Below, one piece after another: positions 26,550 through 35,639 of a stretch of DNA of 56,064 nucleotides. The notes below the pieces were generated by a model, which worked only from the letters and a program-made list of their open reading frames with translations, was not told the origin of the DNA and searched no databases. Numbering within the stretch: the first letter of the stretch is position 1; each line of letters opens with the position of its first letter. This stretch comes from Defluviitaleaceae bacterium (lineage in GTDB: Bacteria; Bacillota; Clostridia; Lachnospirales; UBA5962). The position numbers and the translations under genes were made by a program. The DNA is taken from NCBI GenBank assembly GCA_009779915.1, contig WRBA01000016.1, positions 1 through 56,064 on the forward strand, written 5' to 3'.

Positions 26550-28022
26550 TTATAAAAGAGGCGAAATAAGCCTGGAAACAGACTCTTTTACCTTGCTCCA
26601 ATTGCTTCGCATATCGTAAAATTCTCTATCAATAAGGGCGCAATGCTCTATATCTTCTAAAAACTGCTTTTCAAACTCGGCGGTTTTTTCTTTATCGTAA
26701 ATAAAAGCGTTAATCTCAAAATTAAGCTTGAAAGAACGAATGTCAATATTTGCTGTGCCGACAGATGTTACCTGCCCATCAATCATAACTAATTTGGAAT
26801 GAACAAAGCCGTCATGATATTTGTAACATTTAACACCGGCGGCTACCAGTTCATCAAGATAAGACAGTGCAGCCCAATATACAAAAGGATGATCCGGGTT
26901 TGCGGGAATCATAATCCTAACATCAATCCCTGAAAGCCCTGCAATTTTTAATGTCTCAAAAATAGAGTCATCAGGCACAAAATATGGAGTTTGGATATAA
27001 ATGGACTTTCTTGCGGCAGTTATCATCTTTATAAAGCCGTCTCGTATATTAGGCCATCTGCAATCGGGACCGCTTGAGACAATTTGCATCTTTATTCCGT
27101 CAAAGTCTTCAATAACAGGGAAATATTTAGTATTTAAAGGCAATTTCTGCTCTTTTTCAGCCCTTGTATAATTCCAATCCATAATAAAGCGCAAATTAAG
27201 CTCTTTTACACTGTTGCCATAAATCCTTATATGAGCGTCCCGCCAATTGCCGAAGCGTTTAGACTTGCCCAAATACTCATCTCCAATATTAAGACCGCCA
27301 ATATAACCTACTTTACCGTCTATAACACAAATTTTTCTATGGTTGCGGTAATTTATCCTTATAAAATACATAGGGAGGAATATGTCCAAATGACCACCGG
27401 CGCGGGTAAGAGGTTCGAACATTTTTTTGTAGCCTGAAGGTTTGCCCATACAGTCCACTAAAAACCGTACCTCGACTCCTTCGGCGGCTTTTTTAGTTAA
27501 GGCAGCAATAAGTCTATAACCAAGTTCATCGTTTCGCACAATATAATATTGTAAATGGATAAAATTTTCAGCAGATTGTATGTCCTTTAGCATTTGCTCG
27601 TATTTAGTATTGCCGTCATGATAGCAGTCAACTCTGTTATTGTGGCATAAAAAGCCAAGTCCGGCACAGAAATTCAGAAAAACTAAGCCGTTAAAATTTG
27701 CCCATTGAGAGTCTTCAAAAACACATTCAGAAGCACCGTATTTATCTTCGATATCTTTTACTTTGTCGGCGTAAAAAGCTGTCTGGGCATAAGATATGAA
27801 AAGTTCGCGATCCATTTGGGATTTTATGATGAAGGTATTTCTCTTTCGGCCTTCCAAACCAATGAATAAATAAATGACAAAGCCAATATAAGGCAGAAAT
27901 AGCACAACCATAAGCCATGCCCATGTTGCGCCGGGGTTTTTACGCTCTAAAAAGACTATTACAGCGGCAAAAAAGATATTAAGCATTAAGAGTAAATCTG
28001 GGCTAAAGGCCAACTGGGGCAA
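26550..28022 (-). CDS. cls: Cardiolipin synthase (phospholipase D family)
   Basis: 490-residue membrane enzyme that condenses two phosphatidylglycerol molecules into cardiolipin and glycerol. Two N-terminal membrane helices (LMLNIFFAAVIVFL and TWAWLMVVLFLPYIGFVIYL) precede two phospholipase D domains. Each has the HKD motif: NHRKICVIDGKVGYIGG and VHSKLVMIDGQVTSVGTANID. The length is typical of bacterial Cls. It is a single gene convergent with nothing nearby, upstream of a 76-bp repeat array. Confidence 0.95.
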   Translation of the reverse strand: MPQLAFSPDLLLMLNIFFAAVIVFLERKNPGATWAWLMVVLFLPYIGFVIYLFIGLEGRKRNTFIIKSQMDRELFISYAQTAFYADKVKDIEDKYGASECVFEDSQWANFNGLVFLNFCAGLGFLCHNNRVDCYHDGNTKYEQMLKDIQSAENFIHLQYYIVRNDELGYRLIAALTKKAAEGVEVRFLVDCMGKPSGYKKMFEPLTRAGGHLDIFLPMYFIRINYRNHRKICVIDGKVGYIGGLNIGDEYLGKSKRFGNWRDAHIRIYGNSVKELNLRFIMDWNYTRAEKEQKLPLNTKYFPVIEDFDGIKMQIVSSGPDCRWPNIRDGFIKMITAARKSIYIQTPYFVPDDSIFETLKIAGLSGIDVRIMIPANPDHPFVYWAALSYLDELVAAGVKCYKYHDGFVHSKLVMIDGQVTSVGTANIDIRSFKLNFEINAFIYDKEKTAEFEKQFLEDIEHCALIDREFYDMRSNWSKVKESVSRLISPLL

Positions 28023-28047
28023 GATAAACCTCCGTGAGACAGGTCTT

Positions 28048-28250
28048 GTTGTTCAATTAAGGAAAGAAATGCTATGCATTTCTTAATTATGCACATTGAC
28101 TCAGCTTTGTTTTACAAAGCTTTGTTGTGCAATTAAGGAAAGAAATGCTGCGTATTTCTTAATTATGCACATTGACTCAGCTTTGTTTTACAAAGCTTTG
28201 TTGTGCAATTAAGGAAAGAAATGCTATGCATTTCTTAATTATGCACACAT
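28048..28250. repeat. 76-bp tandem repeat with nested palindromes, 2.7 copies
   Basis: Corresponding points fall at 28054, 28130 and 28206, an exact 76-bp period. Each unit has one hairpin AAGAAATGC-tat-GCATTTCTT and a perfect AGCTTTGT-ttt-ACAAAGCT. Copy 2 differs in the first hairpin (GTATTTCTT) but keeps pairing by a G-U pair. It fills the space between the divergent cls and rpsU promoters. No gene is seen. Confidence 0.85.
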
Positions 28251-28265
28251 TATACATCATAGTAG

Positions 28266-28294
28266 TTGACGAGTGCAATTTTTTTATGTATAAT
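28266..28294 (+). promoter_or_regulatory. Promoter of rpsU
   Basis: TTGACG-N17-TATAAT, about 68 bases before the rpsU start. Confidence 0.75.
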
Positions 28295-28362
28295 ATTTTA
28301 GACGATGTGCAAAAGAAAGATATTGTAGATATCGTAACACGTAACCGGAGGGAGGGAAATTC

Positions 28363-28539
28363 ATGTCAGAGGTAACTGTAAAAGAGAACGAATCCCTTGA
28401 CAGCGCGCTTCGCCGTTTTAAGAAGAAATGCGCTACAGCAGGCATCATGGGCGAGGTTCGCAAAAGAGAGCATTACGATAAGCCCAGCGTAAAGCGTAAG
28501 AAGAAATCTGAAGCAGCAAGAAAGCGTAAGTATAATTAA
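28363..28539 (+). CDS. rpsU: Ribosomal protein S21
   Basis: 58 residues, starting [20 protein letters not shown] and ending in a very basic tail ([17 protein letters not shown]), typical of Firmicutes S21 in the 30S subunit. The ATG follows GGAGGGAGG. It is monocistronic with its own promoter and terminator. In many relatives rpsU is joined to yqeY; that gene is not here. Confidence 0.96.
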   Translation: MSEVTVKENESLDSALRRFKKKCATAGIMGEVRKREHYDKPSVKRKKKSEAARKRKYN

Positions 28540-28562
28540 TATATTATTTAGAATTAAAAAAC

Positions 28563-28592
28563 GCCCCATTCTTTAGCGGATGGGGCTTTTTG
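28563..28592 (+). terminator. Terminator of rpsU
   Basis: GCCCCAT and ATGGGGC form a 7-bp stem followed by TTTTT, 24 bases after the stop codon. Confidence 0.85.
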
Positions 28593-28600
28593 TATAACAA

Positions 28601-29347
28601 TTACAATATATTTTTCTCTATCCAATAGGCAACCCCATCATCTTCGTTACTTAAGGTCACAAAATCAGCGGCAGTTTTTATATCCGGCATAGCGTCTCCC
28701 ATAGCTACACCAGCGCCGGCATATGAAAGCATATCAAGATCGTTAAAATCATCCCCAAAAGCGGCAATATTGGAGGGTTCGATATCCCACAAACCTGCAA
28801 GATGCGAAAGGGCTTTTGCTTTTGTTGCCTCTTTATGCATAACCGCTATAAATCCGTCACGAGACACGGTAAGGTACAGCTCTTTAGGGCAGTGTTTTTC
28901 AACAAAGGCTTTATCCACAGGGTAGAGTATAATTTTTTCCGTATCTACAGCATGAGTGGAAATGTCAACAAGCGTATAATTTGTAATCTCCGAAAATGTA
29001 TCGGAAGTTACAAAATTTGAATAAGTCATATCCTCCGCCTGTAATGCAATTTTAAGACCATGCTCCTCACACGCTAAAAGAAGAGGACGGGCAATATGGT
29101 ATGAGGCTAGTTTTTCATATACAATTTTATCACCAATTTTAGCCACAGCACCATTAGCTTTAATCCTGCCGTCAAAAAACTCCGCCGGGACTATTTGGTC
29201 GTTTGTCCCGCCGCGGCCTGTTGCGAAAACTACTTTTATGCCCTTCTCACGGCACTTGATTAACACGGATTTTGTATAGTCGGAGATGGTTTTGTCCTCT
29301 CGCAGGAGAGTGCCGTCAAGGTCAGTTACTATTAGTTTTATGTTCAT
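28601..29347 (-). CDS. Cof-type HAD-IIB hydrolase
   Basis: 248 residues, same family as the protein at 1472-2302. Motif I is DLDGTLLRED, motif II sits in VVFATGRGG, and motif IV is FGDDFNDLDMLSYAG. The cap domain is somewhat shorter than in the first copy. It probably dephosphorylates a small sugar phosphate or cofactor; specificity cannot be read. It is a single gene converging with rpsU, whose terminator lies 8 bases away. Confidence 0.9.
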   Translation of the reverse strand: MNIKLIVTDLDGTLLREDKTISDYTKSVLIKCREKGIKVVFATGRGGTNDQIVPAEFFDGRIKANGAVAKIGDKIVYEKLASYHIARPLLLACEEHGLKIALQAEDMTYSNFVTSDTFSEITNYTLVDISTHAVDTEKIILYPVDKAFVEKHCPKELYLTVSRDGFIAVMHKEATKAKALSHLAGLWDIEPSNIAAFGDDFNDLDMLSYAGAGVAMGDAMPDIKTAADFVTLSNEDDGVAYWIEKNIL

Positions 29348-29437
29348 ATAGACTCCTTAAGTTGTTATTTGAAAGATAAGATATTAAATGTTTATGAAAG
29401 CAGCTAATGTTATACTAAGCAAACAATTTTTGAACTT

Positions 29438-30727
29438 TTAGTTGTCTAAGTTTAGAAACTCATAAACTTCTCGTTCGTTCACTCGCTCTTCTGATAATTC
29501 CGCTCGACCTCTAAGAAGGTGCGGATAGGGCAATTCATTGGTTTCATTTCTTAGTAATTGCAGCAGGTATCTTGATAATTCAACGATATTGTATCTGCTT
29601 TCATAGACGCTCAGAACCATAAGTAAATCCATAACATCAAAATCATATGATTCTTGCTGGCGATTACCCATCCCTTTTATGATTTCGCCTATTCGATTTA
29701 TGAGAGCATTATCAATTGAATTTGCTCTATCTTTGAGTAGCCCTATCTCTAAATGCATATCTCGGAATGCTTTGGCAAATTTTGTATCTTCATACTTATT
29801 TGCTTCACGGTTGTACTTAAAATAATTTCCGCTAGATAGTGCTTGTTCAAATGCATGGCTATCTATCATGTCAACGCCATTTTTGTGCCAAGAAACAAGT
29901 TGACTTGCCAAAAAAGCTTTACTTTTTGTAAAGGTAATATTTCTATACCATGACGCTTGCGCCTTTTCATGCTCTTGCATAAACGTGTAGAGTTCTTCTC
30001 TAATCATTAGGAACCAGTTTAGATCATCACCGGTTTTTGCATACGAAAACTTTTGTAAAATGCCTTTCATGTTTCGTAATATTGTTTTCTCTACATTATT
30101 TTTAGATATCATTCGAGAGAGAGGAAGATTAAACCCTAATTCATTTTTTAGAACGGTAATTATATCAGAAAATTGTTCAAAGAGATTAATCCAATTGTAG
30201 CCTGTTTTTATGGCAATACCCTCAGCTCCTTTAGTAACTTCGTCGATGAAATTCTTTGTGTGGTAAGGGTCTTGTAAATATTCACTTGGATGAATCCAAA
30301 TATCGGTTTTAAAATGTGAAGACGAGGATTTTTTATTTTCATTGCCTTCCCCGTCAAGTGCTATCGCAATACTTTCTCGCTCATGTAGCCTGTCCGCAGT
30401 CCCTTTCCGAAGGAAAGTAACTATTTTTATTTTTTCCTCCATAGCAAGCTTATACGCTTCACGATATTCTTTTCTTGTAATACTAATACTATCACAATCC
30501 GTGAGTGTGCCTCCGCGGCGACCTCCAATTAAAAGTATGAAGTAATCACAACTATGTATGCTATTCAAACATGCATCATAAGAGTTCAGCGAAGAATCTT
30601 TAGAGAAATCTGGATGTTCAGATAGTTGGGCGTCGTACCCGGCTTCACTCAACCAATATTTCAAAGCTGATCGCAAATCATAAAAATCATATATTGTAGA
30701 ACTTATAAATACACGAGGCTTATCCAT
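29438..30727 (-). CDS. DUF4062-domain protein
   Basis: 429 residues from ATG 30727, with GAAGGA at about 9 nt; upstream in-frame codons lack a site. The N-terminal 100 residues are a DUF4062 domain: PRVFISSTIYDFYDLRSAL, SCDYFILLIGGRRGG and SITRKEYREAYKLAMEEKIK. This fold is related to TIR-type Rossmann domains and occurs fused to ATPase or other modules in presumed signalling or defence proteins. The remaining 300 residues are helical and not assignable by eye. It is isolated, 160 bases from a tRNA-Leu gene, which suggests an acquired gene. Function unknown. Confidence 0.75.
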   Translation of the reverse strand: MDKPRVFISSTIYDFYDLRSALKYWLSEAGYDAQLSEHPDFSKDSSLNSYDACLNSIHSCDYFILLIGGRRGGTLTDCDSISITRKEYREAYKLAMEEKIKIVTFLRKGTADRLHERESIAIALDGEGNENKKSSSSHFKTDIWIHPSEYLQDPYHTKNFIDEVTKGAEGIAIKTGYNWINLFEQFSDIITVLKNELGFNLPLSRMISKNNVEKTILRNMKGILQKFSYAKTGDDLNWFLMIREELYTFMQEHEKAQASWYRNITFTKSKAFLASQLVSWHKNGVDMIDSHAFEQALSSGNYFKYNREANKYEDTKFAKAFRDMHLEIGLLKDRANSIDNALINRIGEIIKGMGNRQQESYDFDVMDLLMVLSVYESRYNIVELSRYLLQLLRNETNELPYPHLLRGRAELSEERVNEREVYEFLNLDN

Positions 30728-30885
30728 TTTACCATGTCCTTCCTTATTTATAGTTGTTTGATAAACCATGTCTATTACTAGCCTTGCAAAATGACCCCAT
30801 CCGCATGGGATAAGGGTCATGAACTTTCGAGCCACTTACCAATCAATTTTAGGTCGGCTTATGGTTCGGATTATGCGTTAAACTC

Positions 30886-30969
30886 TGCGGACAACAGGAC
30901 TTGAACCTGCAAGGTATTAATACCACTGGTACCTGAAACCAGCGCGTCTGCCAATTCCGCCATGTCCGC
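30886..30969 (-). tRNA. tRNA-Leu (CAG)
   Basis: An 84-nt class II tRNA. Acceptor arms are GCGGACA and TGTCCGC, the D arm holds GGCGGAATTGGCAGACGC, and the anticodon stem CTGGT/ACCAG frames loop TTCAGGT with anticodon CAG. A long variable arm is present, and the T arm has GGTTCAAGTCC. CCA is not encoded. A consensus promoter is directly upstream. Confidence 0.95.
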
Positions 30970-30984
30970 GAATAAGGCTTGATA

Positions 30985-31013
30985 ATTATAAATCAAGGGA
31001 CAGTTACTGTCAA
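30985..31013 (-). promoter_or_regulatory. Promoter of tRNA-Leu
   Basis: On the minus strand TTGACA-N17-TATAAT, a perfect consensus, partly over the stop codon of the HD gene. Confidence 0.85.
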
Positions 31014-31504
31014 GACTGGAGACTAAACAGCCCTTTCATATATTGTTTGCCTGTATTTGTTTTAAAAAAGTCTCTGTAAACCTGTTGTAGTGCCTCAGAG
31101 GGGCGGTTGCCTTCGGCGAAATTTACTAAATAATCAGCCTCTATCAGTATTTGCAAGAGAAAATTATCTTTAGCCAGCTCCTCTGTATGATGATGCCCAA
31201 CAAGCCATGCTACCTGTTCAGTAATAAAATCAGGCATACCTGCGCGGCTTAGGATATCAGGGACAAGCAAAGTACCCTCTTTTTCTTGATATTCGCCTTT
31301 TGCACTTCCATAAAGTTCTTTTGCTCTAGGTATACCAATATCATGTAGTATAGCGGCGGCAGATAAAATGAGCATATCATCTTCACAAAGGGATTCCCCT
31401 TCGCCTATGCTGGCAGCATAAGCATATGCCTTAACAGCGTGTTCGCTTAAGCGGACATTCCCATAATAGCTCATCATCTCGCCAATAAGTTTGGATAAAA
31501 ACAT
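31010..31504 (-). CDS. HD-domain hydrolase
   Basis: 164 residues from ATG 31504, with AGGGAG 8 nt upstream; a GTG three codons earlier is too close to the site. The HD metal motif is seen as ILHDIG near residue 58, with SEHAVKAYAYA before it and GHHHTEE after it. The fold resembles small HD phosphohydrolases acting on nucleotides or similar. It lies 12 nt behind pyrE and may belong to pyrimidine metabolism, but the substrate is unknown. Confidence 0.85.
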   Translation of the reverse strand: MFLSKLIGEMMSYYGNVRLSEHAVKAYAYAASIGEGESLCEDDMLILSAAAILHDIGIPRAKELYGSAKGEYQEKEGTLLVPDILSRAGMPDFITEQVAWLVGHHHTEELAKDNFLLQILIEADYLVNFAEGNRPSEALQQVYRDFFKTNTGKQYMKGLFSLQS

Positions 31505-31516
31505 ATGATTCACTCC

Positions 31517-32197
31517 CTAAAGCAGACAATACTCATCCATGTAATTTTTCACTCGCTTTTTCATATCTGTATCAAGTGCCATGCCGCTTATTGCGCCGCT
31601 TTCCAGCGCATCGAGTATATCCGCAATAGATACAATGGAAATTACATTAATGCCAAACTCTTCCTTAATTTCCTGAGAAGCGGTTTTGCCGGATTGCCCT
31701 TTTTCTTTTCTGTCAACAGAAATTATCATATTATTTACTGTAATATCGCCGTAGGATTTTAAGATGGCAACAGATTCCCTTGCGCTTGTTCCGGCAGAGA
31801 TAACGTCTTCGATTATAAGAGTCCGTTCCCCTTCTTTTAGGGCATGCCCTACTATGCTTCCACCTTCGCCATGGTCTTTGGCTTCCTTACGGTTAAAAGC
31901 ATAAGGGATATCTACATTGTACTTATTATGTAAGGCGATAGCCGTAGCGACAGCCAAAGGGATACCTTTATAAGCGGGACCATAAAGAAAGTCGAAATGG
32001 TTTTTTAAATCCCCAAAATGCTCAACTATGGCATCCGCATAAAATTCACCTAATTTAGCGGCTTGCATACCTGTTTTATAATTTCCGGTGTTTACAAAAT
32101 ATGGGCTTTTCCTGCCGCTTTTAAGAGTAAATTCCCCTAATTTAAGCACACCGCATTCCAGCATAAAATTAATAAACTTTTGTTTATAATCCTCCAA
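31517..32197 (-). CDS. pyrE: Orotate phosphoribosyltransferase
   Basis: 226 residues. It joins orotate to PRPP, forming OMP in de novo pyrimidine synthesis. The PRPP-binding loop is RTLIIEDVISAGTSARE, and GEFTLKSGRKSPYFVNTG and GPAYKGIPLA are typical of the long, Clostridium-type PyrE. The start is TTG at 32197, with GGAGGG 6 nt before it. It stands between a membrane-anchored hypothetical gene and an HD hydrolase, in one transcript; other pyr genes are elsewhere. Confidence 0.95.
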   Translation of the reverse strand: MEDYKQKFINFMLECGVLKLGEFTLKSGRKSPYFVNTGNYKTGMQAAKLGEFYADAIVEHFGDLKNHFDFLYGPAYKGIPLAVATAIALHNKYNVDIPYAFNRKEAKDHGEGGSIVGHALKEGERTLIIEDVISAGTSARESVAILKSYGDITVNNMIISVDRKEKGQSGKTASQEIKEEFGINVISIVSIADILDALESGAISGMALDTDMKKRVKNYMDEYCLL

Positions 32198-32208
32198 AAT
32201 ATTCCCTC

Positions 32209-32652
32209 CTATTTTTGGGCTTTTTCTTTTTTCTCTTTTTTAATGGCTTTGAGTTCTTCTTTGGTTTTTAATCCTTGCATAGATGCTATATAGATGCCTG
32301 AAACCTCAACTTTAACATTCTTTTTAAGAGGAATTGCGTTATAAATATTTTTATCACATACTAAAGTAGCTATTTGAGGACCGACTTTTGCTTTCACAAA
32401 GTTCATTTTGAGAAATTTTGAACTTCTTGGCATTTGGTCCATTACAGCTTTTGGTAAAATACCCGGTTTTAACCTGCCCCGGGATTTGTCTATTACGAAT
32501 ATAGTGGCACTTTGACGTGTCCGCTCAATCAATGTCTGATGTTCTTCCATTTTTTTGTAGCTCCATTTACTAATTAAGTAAAAAGCTACAACTCCAGTAC
32601 CTACGATTGCCATTGCGATTAGTAAAAAATCAAATATCCACGTTCCAAACAA
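32209..32652 (-). CDS. Hypothetical membrane-anchored basic protein
   Basis: 147 residues. An N-terminal helix (FDFLLIAMAIVGTGVVAFYLI) anchors a basic soluble domain that ends in KKEKKEKAQK. The middle contains RQSATIFVIDKSRGRLKPG and PLKKNVKVEVSGIYIA. No known domain is recognised. The start TTG has GGGAGG 8 nt upstream. It lies 11 nt before pyrE and is likely co-transcribed with it. Confidence 0.75.
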   Translation of the reverse strand: MFGTWIFDFLLIAMAIVGTGVVAFYLISKWSYKKMEEHQTLIERTRQSATIFVIDKSRGRLKPGILPKAVMDQMPRSSKFLKMNFVKAKVGPQIATLVCDKNIYNAIPLKKNVKVEVSGIYIASMQGLKTKEELKAIKKEKKEKAQK

Positions 32653-32786
32653 AATGCAAACCTCCCAATTTAAAAAATATCTCTACAGAGTATATCATCT
32701 TTTTATCTAATGGAAAAGATATAAATATAGAAAATTTTTAATAATAGTGTTATTATTGGAGTAATAACTCTACTAGGAGGTTTTGT

Positions 32787-34187
32787 ATGATGAAACTGCG
32801 GTTGGATTATAACAATATGATGGAAGAATTTGTAGGGGAATATGGACTTTCTAAGAAAGATTTTGAAAAAATTGCCCCTAAATTTGCACCTGCTGCTGCC
32901 GCTATGAAGGAAAAAAGGGCAAATGGTGCTATGGACTGGAGGGATTTACCTCACAATCAAAATGAAGTGGTTAAGGATATTTTGGATTATGCGGCAAAAA
33001 TCCGGGATGAGGTAGAGTATTTTGTCCTTTTGGGCATAGGAGGCTCAGCACTTGGACCAATGGCTGTACATCAAGCCCTGCAACATCCTTTTTATAACGA
33101 TTTGCCGAGAGGTAAGAGAGGTCCAAAATTTTATATCGCCGATAATGTTGACCCTGAGCGGCTTACCTATTTATTCCAAGTGGTGGATATAAGCAAATGC
33201 TTGTTTAATGTAGTCTCCAAATCAGGTGCCACCTCTGAGACTATGAGCCAGCTTATGATTGTAAAGAAAATGCTGGAGAGCGCAATAGGTAAAGAAAAGG
33301 CTAAAGAACGCATAGTTGCAACTACCGATGCTAAAGTGGGCAATCTCATAAAAATAGCCGCAGATGAAGGGTATAAGACATTTATAATCCCTACAGGCGT
33401 CGGAGGGCGTTTTTCCCTGCTTTCTCCAGTAGGGCTTTTACCGGCGGCTATTTGCGGCATTGATATTAAAGGGCTTCTTGAAGGCGCCGCTTTTATGGAT
33501 GAACTTTGTAATGAGGATGAGGTGTTTGAAAACCCTGCTTATGCCTATGCGGCACTTAATTATGCCGCACTTTGCAAAGGGGCGAATATATGCGTAATGA
33601 TGCCTTATGCGGACAAGCTTAAATATATTTCCGACTGGTATGTACAGCTTTGGGCAGAGTCTTTAGGGAAGAAATATGATAATGACGGTAATGTGGTAAA
33701 TGTGGGGCCGACGCCTATAAAAGCCCTTGGGGCAACAGACCAGCACGCTCAGGTACAGCTTTTTGCCGAAGGGCCCTTTGATAAATTTGTGGTATTTGTT
33801 GGAGTTGATAAATTTCATGAGGATATAGAGATACCTAAGATTTTTGGGGATATGCCTAATATTGGATTTTTAGGAGGGCATACCCATGGGGCACTTTTAA
33901 AAACTGAGCAGATGGCTACAGAGTTTGCCATTATGAAATCCGGTAAAATGAATATGACCATTACCTTGCCGGAGGTTAATGCTCATACTTTAGGGCAGCT
34001 TTTGTATATGTTTGAAGTTGCAACCGGATTTATGGGAGAGCTTATGAATATTAACGCTTTTGATCAGCCAGGGGTAGAAGAAGGGAAAAATGCTACCTAT
34101 GCAATGATGGGGCACCCCGGATATGAAGAGAAGAAAAAGGAGCTGGATGGGGCACCGGATAAGAAAAAAGAGTATATGATTGATTGA
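32787..34187 (+). CDS. pgi: Glucose-6-phosphate isomerase
   Basis: 466 residues, interconverting glucose-6-phosphate and fructose-6-phosphate. Family segments are FVLLGIGGSALGPMAVHQAL, FNVVSKSGATSETMSQL, GVGGRFSLLSPVGLLPAAICG and GATDQHAQVQLFAEGP, with the catalytic Glu in the last part. AGGAGG lies 6 nt before the first of two tandem ATGs. A GC-rich composite palindrome follows, then the nucleoside-salvage genes. Confidence 0.96.
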   Translation: MMKLRLDYNNMMEEFVGEYGLSKKDFEKIAPKFAPAAAAMKEKRANGAMDWRDLPHNQNEVVKDILDYAAKIRDEVEYFVLLGIGGSALGPMAVHQALQHPFYNDLPRGKRGPKFYIADNVDPERLTYLFQVVDISKCLFNVVSKSGATSETMSQLMIVKKMLESAIGKEKAKERIVATTDAKVGNLIKIAADEGYKTFIIPTGVGGRFSLLSPVGLLPAAICGIDIKGLLEGAAFMDELCNEDEVFENPAYAYAALNYAALCKGANICVMMPYADKLKYISDWYVQLWAESLGKKYDNDGNVVNVGPTPIKALGATDQHAQVQLFAEGPFDKFVVFVGVDKFHEDIEIPKIFGDMPNIGFLGGHTHGALLKTEQMATEFAIMKSGKMNMTITLPEVNAHTLGQLLYMFEVATGFMGELMNINAFDQPGVEEGKNATYAMMGHPGYEEKKKELDGAPDKKKEYMID

Positions 34188-34197
34188 TGGGAGAAGA

Positions 34198-34287
34198 GGG
34201 GGGGCGGCGAGCTACGCTCGCCTAATCGGCGCAAGGCATAGCCTTGCGCCGTAACCCGCGCGTACGCGCGGGCGCCCCCCCCCCCCC
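34198..34287. repeat. GC-rich composite palindrome with C13 tract
   Basis: Outer arms are a run of seven G followed by CGGCG and a run of thirteen C preceded by GGCG. Inside are three hairpins: GGCGAGC-tac-GCTCGCC, GGCGCAAGGC-ata-GCCTTGCGCC and the perfect 18-bp CCCGCGCGT/ACGCGCGGG. This cloverleaf-like design recurs at 47465-47555. The base composition stands out sharply from the AT-rich surroundings. Confidence 0.8.
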
Positions 34288-34306
34288 TCACAAAGGAGCA
34301 GCTACT

Positions 34307-35626
34307 ATGCGAACAATAGACCTAATCAACAAAAAAAAGTCCGGCAAACCCTTATCTGCCGATGAAATCTCCTTCATAATAGACGGCTTCACCAACGGCA
34401 TCATTCCCGACTACCAAATGTCTGCACTCCTGATGGCTATTTGCTTTAAAGGCATGAACCCTAGGGAGACAGCTGAGCTAACTTTAAAAATAGCTCACTC
34501 AGGGGAACTTGTTCGTCTGCCATCTATTGGCGGTATAAAAGTGGATAAACACTCTACCGGCGGAGTTGGGGATAAAACGACACTCATAATTTCCCCAATT
34601 GTTGCCGCTTGCGGCGTTTCAGTTGCAAAAATGAGTGGTCGCGGACTTGGGCATACGGGCGGCACAATCGATAAGCTGGGAGCAATTCCGGGCTTTAAAA
34701 CAGCCCTTAACCGTGAGGAGTTTGGCGAAATTGTTAAAGGCGTAGGCGTTTGCATTACTTCTGCCTCAGAGAATATCGCACCTGCCGACAAAAAGCTTTA
34801 TGCCCTGCGGGATGTTACAGGTACGGTGGATTCCATGCCGCTCATCGCGGCAAGTATAATGTCCAAAAAAATAGCGTCCCCATCAGATGCTGTACTTTTG
34901 GATGTAAAAACCGGCAAAGGCGCATTTATGACAAGTCTTGGTGAGGCGGTAGAACTTGCTAAAATAATGGTTGATATCGGTGAGTTTGCCGGCAAAAAAA
35001 CAAATGCCTTAATTACCAATATGGATATCCCCTTAGGGGAAAGTATAGGCAATACTTTGGAAATCATTGAGTCTGTTGAGGTGCTTAAAGGTCGCGGCGA
35101 TGCCGATTTAGCCTCTGTTTGCAAGCTTTTAGCGGCACATATGCTGCTTTTGGCGGACAAAGGCTCGCTAGAGGAGTGCGTAAAGCTTGTTGAAGAAGCC
35201 CTTAAGTCCGGTCGCGCTCTTGCAAAATTTATGGAAATGGTGGAAGCGCAAGGAGGTAAGCTTGACTTTAATAATTTTGATAACCTTCCAAAAGCTTCGA
35301 TTATCCATAAAATAAAATCACCTCGTACAGGCTATATTTGTGAAATGGACGCCCTTTCTGCAGGCATAGCATCTTCTGTTTTAGGTGCCGGGCGTGAAAG
35401 AGAAGATAGTGAGATTGACTACGGCGCAGGGATTTGGCTTCATAAAAAATACGGGGACTATGTGGAGGAAGGGGAGCTTCTTGCCACCTTCTACACCAGC
35501 GATAATTCCAAAATAGAAGCAGCCGCTGAGAAATTTATGGAAGCTATAAAATTTGATTCAACTAAACCACCTCAAATTAAGTTAATCTATGCCTTTGTTT
35601 CTAAAGCAGGTGTGGAATACTTATAA
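34307..35626 (+). CDS. pdp: Pyrimidine-nucleoside phosphorylase
   Basis: 439 residues. It splits thymidine, deoxyuridine or uridine with phosphate to base and (deoxy)ribose-1-phosphate. Landmarks are KKKSGKPLSADEISFIIDG, VDKHSTGGVGDKTTLI, KMSGRGLGHTGGTIDKLGAI and LLDVKTGKGAFM. Residues match the dual-specificity Bacillus Pdp as well as DeoA, so the symbol is chosen by phylum. AAAGGAG precedes ATG 34307. It is followed by deoB and deoD, making a nucleoside degradation cluster. Confidence 0.93.
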   Translation: MRTIDLINKKKSGKPLSADEISFIIDGFTNGIIPDYQMSALLMAICFKGMNPRETAELTLKIAHSGELVRLPSIGGIKVDKHSTGGVGDKTTLIISPIVAACGVSVAKMSGRGLGHTGGTIDKLGAIPGFKTALNREEFGEIVKGVGVCITSASENIAPADKKLYALRDVTGTVDSMPLIAASIMSKKIASPSDAVLLDVKTGKGAFMTSLGEAVELAKIMVDIGEFAGKKTNALITNMDIPLGESIGNTLEIIESVEVLKGRGDADLASVCKLLAAHMLLLADKGSLEECVKLVEEALKSGRALAKFMEMVEAQGGKLDFNNFDNLPKASIIHKIKSPRTGYICEMDALSAGIASSVLGAGREREDSEIDYGAGIWLHKKYGDYVEEGELLATFYTSDNSKIEAAAEKFMEAIKFDSTKPPQIKLIYAFVSKAGVEYL

Positions 35627-35639
35627 AAAGGAGCTGCAA

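Noticed and set aside
28172-28375. 67-residue + strand frame before rpsU
   Set aside because: It spans the 76-bp repeat and the rpsU promoter and overlaps the start of rpsU.
34275-34287. C13 run as a phase-variation switch
   Set aside because: It lies before the pdp ribosome-binding site, not within a coding frame or a promoter spacer, so length change has no obvious on/off effect; it could also be a sequencing artefact.
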